Positions 1-8,864 of a stretch of 64,000 nt of DNA are shown here, piece by piece. The notes below the pieces were generated by a model. It was not told where the DNA came from, searched no databases, and saw nothing but the letters and a program-made list of their open reading frames with translations. Origin of the DNA: Astrothelium macrocarpum. Its lineage: Eukaryota; Ascomycota; Dothideomycetes; Trypetheliales; Trypetheliaceae. Both the position numbers and the translations under genes were made by a program. The first letter of the stretch is position 1; every line of letters starts with the position of its first letter. Where the stretch lies: assembly GCA_021030915.1 (NCBI GenBank), contig JAGEMR010000074.1:91869-155868 (forward strand), read 5' to 3'.

Positions 1-409
1 CCCGTCCTCCATCTCACGTACTTATTCCTGTATTCTTTCAAGCTCTTGCAACAGATAGTCTGTTTCTTACAGGCATCACTTCAAATTGTTGTTGCAAAAT
101 TTATCTTCTGAAATTTCTAGGCTCTTATGATTACCTGGGCAGTAGGAAGTCCATTGGGGGTTGCAATAAGAGATGTCACTCGACCGCGAAAGAGATAATT
201 CACCGTACGCCTCATGGGAGACCCTCAATAACAGGCAACAGTATAACCTTAGAGATAACTTCTCAACAAATTGTTTATGATTTCGTTTACGATGGTGATT
301 ATTGAAAATGGTATGTGGTCCTCCCTATGAGACCTGCGGTGGCTATGTTACTCACCCTCGCCAGTGAAATCTTTTATTGCAACCCCTGGTGTCATTGTCT
401 ACATCCTGA
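1..409. other. Unassigned left edge
   Basis: I see no convincing gene, RNA or repeat here. The open frame that becomes coding-like after position 410 is closed upstream by a TGA at 407-409, so any 5' exon of the following decayed gene would lie here or outside the window. Confidence 0.4.
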
Positions 410-1962
410 ATTGCCGGATGTTATATCCGGAAAAATAGAGAATGCGCGTTTATTGGTTCAAATTCAGCAATCACAACTGCTCTCATCGTTGTTGTCTGTG
501 GCGAGTTACCAAATTGCATCCTGTCCCACATTCTTAAAGTGACGTTGCCGCAATACAAAGACGAGAGGTACTCCGAGTTCCTCGAAAACCACGATTCAGA
601 TGAATTCATGGATAGAGCTTACACTTGGCCATGAAGCACTTAGACGCGAGCCTGGAAGGACTCTGAACCTGCATTATACCGTCTGGAATCAGCCAAATAG
701 GTATAACAAATTTGTCTTGCTGGGGACTTTGCCCAAAGGAGATTTCACAATCACAAAAGATCGGAACTTGGTCCTGAACATCATGGAACACTACCTCGCG
801 CTTCTTTTTAGGACATTGCAGGTAGAAGATCAGATCAAATATCTGCCTCCAACGTTCAAAGTCTTCGATGACGAGGTTGAGCTGAATGTCGCAATTCCCC
901 TCACACAAGGAAAAGCTTTATGGGTATCCAACATGAAACTCCTCCGGTCCGAAGACCCGGAGAAATTTGATTATGCCAGAACCAACGCACGGAAAGCGGG
1001 TTTGGCTCTCCAAGCTGTCTTAAAACAGTCCAAATATGCCGAGGTTGTTGATGGGGTTCGGCAAGGATCCAGGAACTTCGGATCTGTTTATCGAGGGCCT
1101 CTTAGCGAAGACGAGCAGGAGGTCAAAGTGAGATGCTCGCGTTGCGGGACGGAACGTATCGACTGACATCCCAAATATGAGACTGCCCCTTCGAACAGAT
1201 ATCTTGTGAGCATGCTACCATGTCACGTTTGTAATTCCCGGAACCCCTTAACTAGTGTCAAGGCTGTAAAGACGAGACATCATCCTGTGGATTCTCTTCT
1301 ACCTCGCGTAAGCGCAGAGCATGTTATTCGAAAGGCTAAGAGAGAGAGGGATTCGGTCGGTGTACCAGAGAAGCCAAAATACGCAGCGGTATTGGAAAGT
1401 GTCCGGCGCAGATCCCAATACTTTAGCCAGACTTATCGAGGTCCCATCAGTCCAGTCGAACAAGAGGTGAAAGTTCGGTGCACGCAGTGCGGTACGGAGC
1501 GAATAGATGGGAATCCCAAATACGAGATGGGGCCATCCGGCAGATATCTAGTTAGTACTCTGCCTTGTGAAACCTGTCAAACCAAAACCCATCTCCAAGA
1601 CGTCGTGGGATCAGGCAGACAACACATCGTCCCGCAGATCCTAACTTGGCGAATGTGAGCGTCGATTATGTGGTCCTACGGGCAAGACGGGCACGGGATG
1701 AGTGGAATCAAAAGCATGAAATTGATGGCAACTTTGAAGACGACGAAAGCCCCAGACTCGATTCCGAAGAGGAGGAAGGCTTCGATCTTGACTCTGAAGA
1801 GGAAAGCGTGATCTCGATGCCGAAGAAGAAGAGATGGTCTTTGACCTCAAGGAAGGGGGATTCCTTAATGGACTTGTGTTTATGAAAGGAGAAGGAGTCA
1901 GTCCTGAACCCAAAGAGAAGGCTATCGCTATTCAATCTAGAAGAAGAGTTATTCTGGATTGA
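410..1962 (+). pseudogene. Decayed gene with tandem CxxC...CxxC zinc-ribbon repeats
   Basis: Coding-like sequence runs through this whole stretch but changes frame three times and contains one in-frame stop. Segment A is 410 to about 629. Segment B, one base over, runs from about 630 to 1640 and is interrupted by TGA at 1164-1166. Segment C runs from about 1631 to 1808, and segment D from 1810 to the TGA at 1960-1962. Segment B holds two copies of a roughly 130-residue unit. Each unit has a YRGP(L/I)S motif, EQEVKVRC, then CxxC, about 25 residues and LPCxxC, as in a zinc ribbon. The second copy has Gly (GGA) where the first has TGA, so the stop is a G-to-T nonsense change. The third block repeats an R-K/R-A-x-R-x-R-D helix seen after copy one and then becomes strongly acidic (DSEEEE). 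I do not recognise the family. Alternatives are sequencing error, stop readthrough or unrecognised introns, but four separate breaks favour a pseudogene. Confidence 0.65.
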
Positions 1963-2454
1963 GTCTGAGACAGGCATTATAACAATAGAATTAATTGAAC
2001 AAGCATGGATAGCGTTATGAACTTGCGCCTCCCGTGGTCTTCATTTGCCATTACAGGAATGTTCTGAGCAAGCACTGCTGGAGTGACGAAGGCACTTTAC
2101 AAAACTTACGGCTAAAGTTTGATAGGGGCTCAGAGCACCGGCCTCGGCCGGCCCTCCGATAACCTTGATTTCCTTAACTTCACTACCACCACTGCTCTGT
2201 CGTTTATTTCTAAGCTATTTCTAAGCGATAAAACTTTATTATTACAAAGTTGAGAGAGGGAAAGGGACAGGAGCAAAAGAAAAGAAGCCGAATGATACTC
2301 ATCTTCGAGACCTTTAGTCCCAGCAGTAAGGCACTTGATCGCTTCACTCTTTCATTTCTATTCGTTTACAGGGCTGTTAAGAATTATTCCATCAACATCG
2401 TAAACGTTGTCATCCAGAATCCCGCGTTTTGTTATAAAGCTGTGCACGAGGTAG
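1963..2454. other. Intergenic, nothing identified
   Basis: This gap lies between the decayed zinc-ribbon gene and the 3' end of the hydrolase on the opposite strand. It is moderately AT-rich and holds only short open frames without recognisable protein features. Confidence 0.5.
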
Positions 2455-3543
2455 TCAATGAGCCTGTATAAACTCCTTGGCCGCCTTCGCTGCGTTTTCC
2501 GCTTCTACTTCAAATCCTAAAATATTCCCAACAAACATCACATCGTGTGGAGCTTCTGGAATTACCTCAATCTGGACGGCACTCTTGCGCAGCGTTTCCA
2601 TTTGATGTCCGAACACAATTGCCTCTTCCGATAATATCTCCAGTGCTCCAACACAAATCCACATCGGCGTCTCGGTGGCAAAGGGCCAACCTAAGTTTAC
2701 GAGATATGGCTGAACAGACTTGTCCGAAAGCTGGACATCTTGTGTGAGCCCAAGTGCTCCCCACGAAGTAAAGTTGCCCACAAGATAGTCTGTGGCATAA
2801 AACTTGCTTCTATCCACGTTATTGGGGTCTGTTGCATTGATTAAATCGATGGCAGGGCTCCAAAGTAGAGCGGCTCGTGGTTGCGCTAATGGTGTAGTCT
2901 GCGTGCAGATGTATCTCAGGAGTGAGAGCGCGATGTGGCCTCCGGCAGAATCTCCAGATAACAATATTTGACGAGGATCGACACCAGTGGATATAACGAA
3001 GGCGTATGCAGAAACAGCGTCTTGTAAAGCCGCCGGAAAGCGTCCACCCAAGTTGCTGGCTAGACGGTATGAAGGCATGAGCGTGTATTGCGCGACTCTG
3101 CTGAGTGTTGTTGCGGCGTAAGCAGCATCCCCTGGCCTTCCCTCCCCAATGGCATAGCCGCCGCCATGAAAATGAATGACGATGTCATCCTTGTAACCTC
3201 GAGGTGGCGGAGATGGATACCACGTACCACCAATTTCCATGGGTCTGATTTTCTCGTCGTCCAAGGGAAATCTGTAGTGATCTTCGCTTGCCACTGGAAT
3301 TTTCGCAAAGCGATCACGTTCTGATCCAGGCTCCAGGCGTAAAGGCGTCTTTGCTTCGACTACCGCGGTGTGGTACAGAAATGACCGCATGCCGCGGACC
3401 ATTAAACTCTGCCGAATTGTCCATTTGGGATTCGGCCGAGTAAATAGAAATACAACCATCGTGATGGGTAAGTCGACCAGCTTCCATAGAATAGCGAAGC
3501 CAACCCAAATAGCCTTGCCAGGATGGCTTGTGAATATCCGCAT
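2455..3543 (-). CDS. Alpha/beta hydrolase, HSL-like esterase/lipase (alpha/beta hydrolase fold 3)
   Basis: Single-exon gene of 362 residues. It carries the HGGG oxyanion-hole motif (residues 126-129, context HFHGGGYAIG), the nucleophile elbow GDSAGG with Ser199, and a late APHD histidine (His333), the layout of the hormone-sensitive-lipase family. The acidic triad member should sit near residues 302-307 (ALEILSEEA), where the usual Asp is replaced by Glu. The N-terminus has a hydrophobic stretch (about residues 11-35) that could be a signal anchor, which suggests a membrane-bound or secretory-pathway esterase. Substrate cannot be told. It stands alone, with a downstream pseudogene on the other strand and a tRNA gene upstream. 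The length is normal for the family and no intron is needed. Confidence 0.85.
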   Translation of the reverse strand: MRIFTSHPGKAIWVGFAILWKLVDLPITMVVFLFTRPNPKWTIRQSLMVRGMRSFLYHTAVVEAKTPLRLEPGSERDRFAKIPVASEDHYRFPLDDEKIRPMEIGGTWYPSPPPRGYKDDIVIHFHGGGYAIGEGRPGDAAYAATTLSRVAQYTLMPSYRLASNLGGRFPAALQDAVSAYAFVISTGVDPRQILLSGDSAGGHIALSLLRYICTQTTPLAQPRAALLWSPAIDLINATDPNNVDRSKFYATDYLVGNFTSWGALGLTQDVQLSDKSVQPYLVNLGWPFATETPMWICVGALEILSEEAIVFGHQMETLRKSAVQIEVIPEAPHDVMFVGNILGFEVEAENAAKAAKEFIQAH

Positions 3544-4074
3544 TCTGTTAAGTTGGATGTTTCGGTTGTGGTGTAAGTTCTTGCCAACTACATTGGGATT
3601 CCTCCAAATGACGTAGGCATAAAAATTCTTATGGTTGTCTTGATTGCTCTTCTGGAATAACCTCTCTTGCGAAGAGTTTCCGAGTTAGGGGTGCGTCCAC
3701 TGATGGCTAGAGTTGAGTTATAAGAGAAGTGGATTTGGCACGTCGAACATCTAGTTACGAATAAGAAAATTGGTAGAACCGGGAGGTAGGATCGAGAACA
3801 GATTTCAATTTGCGGGAGCAGTTCGACAGAAGAGGTGTTGTTGAAGTACGTCATCCAAATTCCGGTGAAAAGGTAATGCTCAGATGGAGTAGTGTGAAAG
3901 CTGGGGCTAAGTGCAGGATTAGAGTGTATTTAGTTAGTGTCGTCTGTTCTTTCCCTCTCTTACACCAGCGCCTGATAACTGACTCGGCCTCCCGATGTTG
4001 AGCGATAAACTACTTTAGCAAAACAATGACGGTTATGAAAAGCCAAGAAAAAAAAGTAAACACACAAAAAAATT
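3544..4074. other. Intergenic, hydrolase promoter side and tRNA 3' flank
   Basis: No protein-coding gene is evident. On the minus strand the T7 run (A7 at 4066-4072 on the plus strand) lies immediately downstream of the tRNA-Ser gene and is a good RNA polymerase III terminator. Confidence 0.5.
4066..4072 (-). terminator. RNA polymerase III T-run terminator of tRNA-Ser
   Basis: Seven consecutive T on the minus strand begin three bases after the discriminator base of the tRNA gene. This is the normal place for a Pol III terminator and argues that the gene is transcribed. Confidence 0.75.
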
Positions 4075-4215
4075 CGACATTGACAAGATTTGAACTTGCG
4101 CGGGCGAACCCAATAGATTTCGATAATTCAAGTCTATCACTACTCATGGTTAGTATTTCCACCCATAGAAAAGAGTCTAAATAAGACGAACCCTTAACCA
4201 CTCGGTCACAATGTC
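4075..4215 (-). tRNA. tRNA-Ser(UGA), interrupted by two inserts
   Basis: On the minus strand the acceptor stem GACATTG/CAATGTC pairs perfectly (4209-4215 with 4076-4082) and is followed by discriminator G, the serine identity base. The A box TGACCGAGTGG, a B box AGTTCAAATCT, a T-arm GCAAG/CTTGT and a long serine-type variable arm (TGGGTTCGCCCGC) are present. The anticodon stem ATAGA/TCTAT encloses CTTGAA plus an 8-nt insert (4119-4126) at position 37/38, the canonical tRNA intron site; removing it gives the loop CTTGAAA with anticodon TGA (4128-4130). A second, 52-nt insert (4140-4191) sits in the 3' strand of the D-stem, between GG and T. It starts GTTCGT, contains TACTAAC and ends GAGTAG, like a spliceosomal intron. 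Cutting exactly at its GT and AG restores the D-stem ACC/GGT. The mature length would be 81 nt. Whether it yields functional tRNA is unknown. Confidence 0.75.
4140..4191 (-). other. 52-nt spliceosomal-type intron-like insert inside the tRNA gene
   Basis: The insert begins GTTCGT, has a perfect TACTAAC branch-site motif about 10 nt before its end, and ends TAG. Its borders are fixed by the tRNA fold rather than by the splice motifs, so the agreement of the two is informative. See the finding. Confidence 0.6.
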
Positions 4216-4774
4216 AACTACTTAGTTGCTCCAGAATGAGAGTATATATTATATAAAATTCATGTTCGATTGAGTTACCGCCTTTCAAGCGGTTGGACCC
4301 ACTATTTCAATGCACTGCAGAAAGGAGACTGTGAAATAATTTCTCGCTATGGTTTGGACTGAGCTACTAAGAGTCAAAAGGTTAAATCCGGATATTGATT
4401 CTCCTTAATCCATAATTTATTTCTCAATGACTGGTTGGCAAATTAAAATAGGTCCAAATTATGCTGAGAATCTCACTTAGACATATTTGATTGGTATGGC
4501 CCTTCACTGTTCACAATATCTCCCCTTAGGGCGATGACGTAGAGAAGATGATTCAAAATTTAATTGCAGAGACCATATATATATACCGAGGAAATCCCAA
4601 CGACAAAAAGTGGCAAACCCATTCAGGATAGTGCTCGATATGTGGACTCATATTTGGAATAGCTCGAAATCGTACTGAAGGTCTCTCTGTTGTGTGTTTG
4701 CTTAAATATCTCTTGCTATCCAAAATGTTCCTTATCGTAATCACTAGTGGTATCAGCTGCCCTGACGAAGATGG
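4216..4774. other. AT-rich spacer between two inverted tRNA-Ser segments
   Basis: No gene is recognised. A small perfect hairpin (ACCGC-CTTTCAA-GCGGT) lies near 4278-4294. The spacer is bounded by the tRNA-Ser gene and by an inverted partial copy of it. Confidence 0.5.
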
Positions 4775-4807
4775 TGAAATCTATTGGGTTCGCCCGCGCA
4801 AGTTCAA
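4775..4807 (+). repeat. Inverted 33-bp copy of the tRNA-Ser 3' half
   Basis: A perfect 33-bp inverted match to 4089-4121. It covers the end of the anticodon-loop intron, the 3' anticodon stem, the variable arm and most of the T-arm, and breaks off inside the B box. It has no 5' half and no terminator, so it is a fragment and not a gene. Confidence 0.9.
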
Positions 4808-4940
4808 AGATGTCTAATCAATAGTCACTGGCTGGATACAAGACTATGATCATTGCGAAATGCTGTAGAAGGCCTCTGTCTACAAACCCTGACGATACCA
4901 GAATGCCCTTTCTCAATCCTTAAATGCGCACCGGGTATCT

Positions 4941-7166
4941 TTAGAACATGGATTCATAGTCTCCGTCACTCATCACAATATCACCGCTATCCTTCTCTGC
5001 TGTACTGCCATTCTCGCCTGGCCTATCTTGAAGTGCAATCACCGAGGGCTTAGCACACTTTGCCCGTCTGTGAGATTCAAATGTTCTATCTTCCTGAGCT
5101 ACCCATTTAGGCGCCTCCCATCTCCCACGCACAAGCACAATGTTTGGCCAATGAGCTCCGCAATCCTTATGAGACTTGTTCATGGTAGTTTTGGGGACTG
5201 GAGTCAGTAAATAAAGGACCTGCTCCTCAACATTGATGCCTCGAATGAGTGCCTGACCAATTGTATGGGATGTTTGTGGGTTGAGAGGCGTAGTGTAGCC
5301 GCTATCACCTGTTATGATAAATGGTAGATTCTCTTTTGGGGTCCGGCGGATGTAGGGCCACTGCAAACCTTCCGCCTGTGGATCTATGTTAGTATTTGGA
5401 CGGTAATTAGATGATGGCGCGCTGTGTTCTACGCTGTCAATCTCTGACTTATGCTCTTGGGATTCTCTCGGAGGTACCAATGCACTTTCATCATCCACCA
5501 AAACAACTGAGACTATGTTTCCGTTGAACACTGTTTCAAGGTACTCAGGTGCGATGCTTTCTCCATACAGCATAAGACCCCGGATACCTGGAGCTTGTTG
5601 GCCATATCTAACTACCAAAGGCTTGGTCTCTGTAAGAGGAAGGGTGCTCCATCTCATGTTCCCACTCTTATCTATGCCTTTGCTATGGAAATAAGACACT
5701 GCTTGCATTGTCGACAATTCGCCGGGGGTTCTTGCAACATTTCGGTATTTGGGCGCGTAAAATGAATGAACAAAATTATTGCCAGCCGCTTCTTGTAACA
5801 CTGTCGTAACGTTGTCTTCGCATTTATCATCTAGATACACAACGTCAGAGGGCGACCATCTTTGAATGAATTGGACAAGCATTTCGAGCCCGGACCCGAT
5901 GAACCAACTCGGGCAGTCGACAACAAGCGGGGTACGAGGATCTCGTTCGAAAGCGAGGCGATATTCGTATATGAGTTGATTTGCCGATTGTACAAAATGC
6001 TCGGGATCCTCATTCGGCGAGAATGCTGTAAGGGTATGTGCACGTACCAGACGAACTATAGGAGAGATGCACGTGTCAGAGTGAACAAAAGGTGGTCCCA
6101 AAATTGGTTTTCGTATTTCGTAAAGTGATATTAGGCCAGGAGGACCAAATTCCGGCTGAAACGGATCAAGTTCAAGGAAGAAAACGGTTTGATATAAGTT
6201 CGCTGTTTGTGCTGAATAGCTCGGCTCCATTGTGACTAATCGATTCACGATCAGTCGGGCAAGTGTCGATTTGCCAGTGCTTTTGGCACCACAAATTAAA
6301 ATGGTGGGGATACGTCCATTTTTCGATTCACACACTCTTTGCATGACTGCTGCTTGATCTGGGTTGGCTGTTAAAGGAACCAAGATTCTTTGAAATGGAT
6401 CAGTCTTTGAGGAAGGAATCTGGCACCTGATGAGCTTTGGCTGATCACTTGAATAATACAGAAAACTCACAAAGCAAAAGCTATCATTGTATCTACCTAT
6501 TCCTATAGACTCGAATGCCGGCCCAGTGTGATTCCACATGCGACGATATAAAGGTGATAACGATCGTAACCTACGTGCAGCTCTCGAATATGATTTGATA
6601 TGGATTTCAGCACTCTTGCTGGAGCATAGCACAGAGGGAAGCGGATGAGTCGTTGGGGCGGATATGATATGAGTCGCTTGACCTTTTTCAAAGGTAGCAC
6701 CGTAGACGTGAACTGTACCAGCTTTAACCTTCAAGCCATATCGACCAAGAATTGTGATTATATCTCCATTTCGCATGAACAAGACTACACCATCCTCGAC
6801 AATTCGGACATTTTTCAAGGATGGTTTCCAGGTAGAAAGAGGCACGGGTTGGTGGACAGGCTGCAATTGATCATCGGCGTCCGTCTCAGATTCACTTCGA
6901 GGACTACTAGCAAGCTCCGTATGATTAAACTTGTTTGTCGATTGAAGTTGCTGAACTTCCGGCTGGAAGTTAGAGGGAGCATTTGGAATCGAAGGATTGC
7001 GCGTATCAAGGCTCTGCTGTAATTTGGTTGCGCGTGCGACGGCAAACGCGCTTTGCGGTGCTGTAGTGTGGTGTAAGTCGCTGGCCCGAATAATACTTCA
7101 AAGAACAAGGATGGACGCACGTAGATTACTGTTGAGAGAAGCACCCACCCACCTTCCCGGCCCCAT
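4941..7166 (-). CDS. GRC3: Polynucleotide 5'-hydroxyl kinase Grc3 (Clp1/Nol9 family)
   Basis: Two exons on the minus strand, 7166-7121 and 7060-4941, with a GTGCGT...CTACAG intron of 60 nt, give a 721-residue protein. The first exon supplies the start (MGPGRW...), because the long second exon has no in-frame ATG before the conserved region; its N-terminal PQSAFAVARA resembles the start of fungal Grc3. A Walker A motif GAKSTGKS lies at residues 273-280, followed by ELDPFQPEFGPPG typical of the Clp1/Nol9 kinase core. Family knowledge: Grc3 phosphorylates the 5'-OH left by Las1 cleavage in ITS2 during pre-rRNA processing and affects Pol I termination. A GTGAGT...CAG string inside the coding part (near 6440-6475) spans conserved sequence and is not treated as an intron. 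The gene is divergent from RPA34. Confidence 0.88.
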
Positions 7167-7350
7167 CTCCCCATTCAGGTTTCGCGAAAGCTATATTGCG
7201 TTATGTCGTATCCATTCTGAGTTACCTAGAAGGTGGAAGGCTAATGAGCCTCAAGCTTTCTATGTTTCCCCGGCCCGAGTTTCTTCCGGCCGGCCGACCA
7301 TTTTTTGGCGATGTGAATTGTACCGCATAAGGTAGACAATTCATTTTCAC
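7167..7350. promoter_or_regulatory. Shared divergent promoter of GRC3 and RPA34
   Basis: Only 184 bp separate the two start codons, so both genes must be driven from this segment. A GCGATGTG element (near 7308-7316), close to the yeast PAC box GCGATGAG of ribosome-biogenesis genes, follows a T6 run. A palindromic GGCCGGCC lies just upstream. The regulatory reading is inferred from motif similarity only. Confidence 0.5.
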
Positions 7351-8727
7351 ATGGCTCGGAAAGAAGATGGAGTCGATTCTTCGCCGTCTAAGACGAAATC
7401 CAAGAAAACTCCCAACAAAACTTCAAAGTCAAAAGCACCATCACAAAAACCCGTCATCAAAAGCAGTGAGATCATAGTTGATAGCGATGTTGAATCTGAT
7501 ATTGTAGCTGGAGAAGCAAATGTCAATGCCGAGAAGAAAAACACACCCAAAGATGTTGCCTCAAATACGAATCGCACAAGTCCAGATGATCCGACTCAAG
7601 AGCCCACAAGTCCTTCAGTCGAATCAAATCAAGAAAATGCCGGCTTAAATGCCACCAACCGCAGCCAGAAATTACAAAGTCTAGCAAATCAAAGCAACGG
7701 ACAAAGTCAAAACCAGGGGGAAACTGAGAATCATGACCTCGCGGCTGATCAATCCCGACAAGGCGTCAAGTTCGTGATTCACTTTCTTGATGATTCAAAC
7801 GTTTATTTATACTCAAATACCAGAGCAGGAGAAAGGCGCCTCATCAGGACAACACGTCAGCTCCGCCTCCTGTTTTTCAACCTCCAAAAGGCTTTGAGTC
7901 TGCGACAACGCCCAAGACATTGTCTGCTCCCTTGCTTCAGCCGCTACGACCGTCGGATTTGCAAGGAAAGGAGATATGGCACATCGTTGCCCCCGCGAAT
8001 CTGCCCATGAGTGTCGTTGGCGAAATCGCACTGGACAAAGTCGAGGAAGAAGAATCAGTCATAAGCCATAAAGGGAAGTCATACGCTCTCAGAGAGTCCA
8101 AAAAGGCTGAGCATGAGGATCTGCAAGTTCTCATTCCTAATGAAGGAAGCGAAGGACTACGACCAGGTAAGTCGATCTTGTCCACGCGCACCTTACATGG
8201 CGTATTCACATTGTTTCGTAGTTCGAGCCAATTTTGCCAAAACACTGCATATTCGTCAGCGACTATCCGCTCCGGACATTTCCTTCACGCCAAAAATAGA
8301 GCTCAAAGGAACGGGTGCCTCCTCTTGCATGCGTTTGCCACGATCGAAACCACCCCCGCGTCAGAAGGCTGGATTGAAGATGCGTTACACCCCTTCATCT
8401 CTTGCCAGTGCGTCTTGCACGATTGGTTCCTCTGATTCCGAAGTTGAGGAAATTGGGACAAAACCAAACGGCGTTCAACGCTCAGCAGGTTCCCATGCGC
8501 AGGCGGAGGCTAGCCAGAAAAATCCAGCAGAATCCAAGCCTTCTGAGAAATCGAATCGTGCAACGAACGAGATTATCCCCGACCAAACCAAGAAGAAAAA
8601 GAAGCATGAGCATGAAAGAGGGAAGTCAGACGCAAAGTCATCTTCAAAGACAGCTAAAAAGCCCAAGGTGGGAAAGGAGAATAAGATGGAGGGGATAAAA
8701 GCCGAGCCACCTTTAAAGCATGAATGA
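7351..8727 (+). CDS. RPA34: RNA polymerase I subunit RPA34.5
   Basis: Three exons: 7351-7769, 7829-8166 and 8222-8727, 420 residues. The second intron (GTAAGT...TAG, 55 nt) is secure. The first (GTTCGT...CAG, 59 nt) is the best of a few choices that join the frames. The middle region carries the family core PPVFQPPKGFES...KEIWHIVAPANLPM and ...GKSYALRE, and the tail is Lys-rich (KKKKKHEHE), typical of fungal A34.5. Known role: with A49 it forms the TFIIF-like heterodimer of Pol I that stabilises elongation and transcript cleavage in the nucleolus. The N-terminus is a charged, low-complexity tail rich in Ser, Lys and Asn. It is divergent from GRC3, another rRNA-synthesis gene. Confidence 0.85.
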
Positions 8728-8864
8728 CATTATAGCATAGAAGCATCCTTGTATGGCATTGATATCCGGGATAGGGAACTTGTCTAATATTTACATGTAC
8801 ACTATTACAACAATTATTCAAATGGACTTATCTATGAGAGATGGCTTTCGTCCAGAGAGCGAGA

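Noticed and set aside
1164..1166. Programmed stop readthrough (TGA followed by C) in the zinc-ribbon gene
   Set aside because: Possible at this one codon, but the extra frameshifts on both sides cannot be explained by readthrough, so decay is simpler.
4010..4201. Minus-strand open frame over the tRNA-Ser gene, which would make the 52-nt insert an intron of a protein gene
   Set aside because: The tRNA fold, A and B boxes and T-run explain the sequence better, and the frame encodes nothing recognisable.
6440..6475. GTGAGT...CAG string inside GRC3 considered as an intron
   Set aside because: Only about 30 nt to the first CAG, and the reading frame across it matches the conserved Grc3 region, so removing it would break homology.
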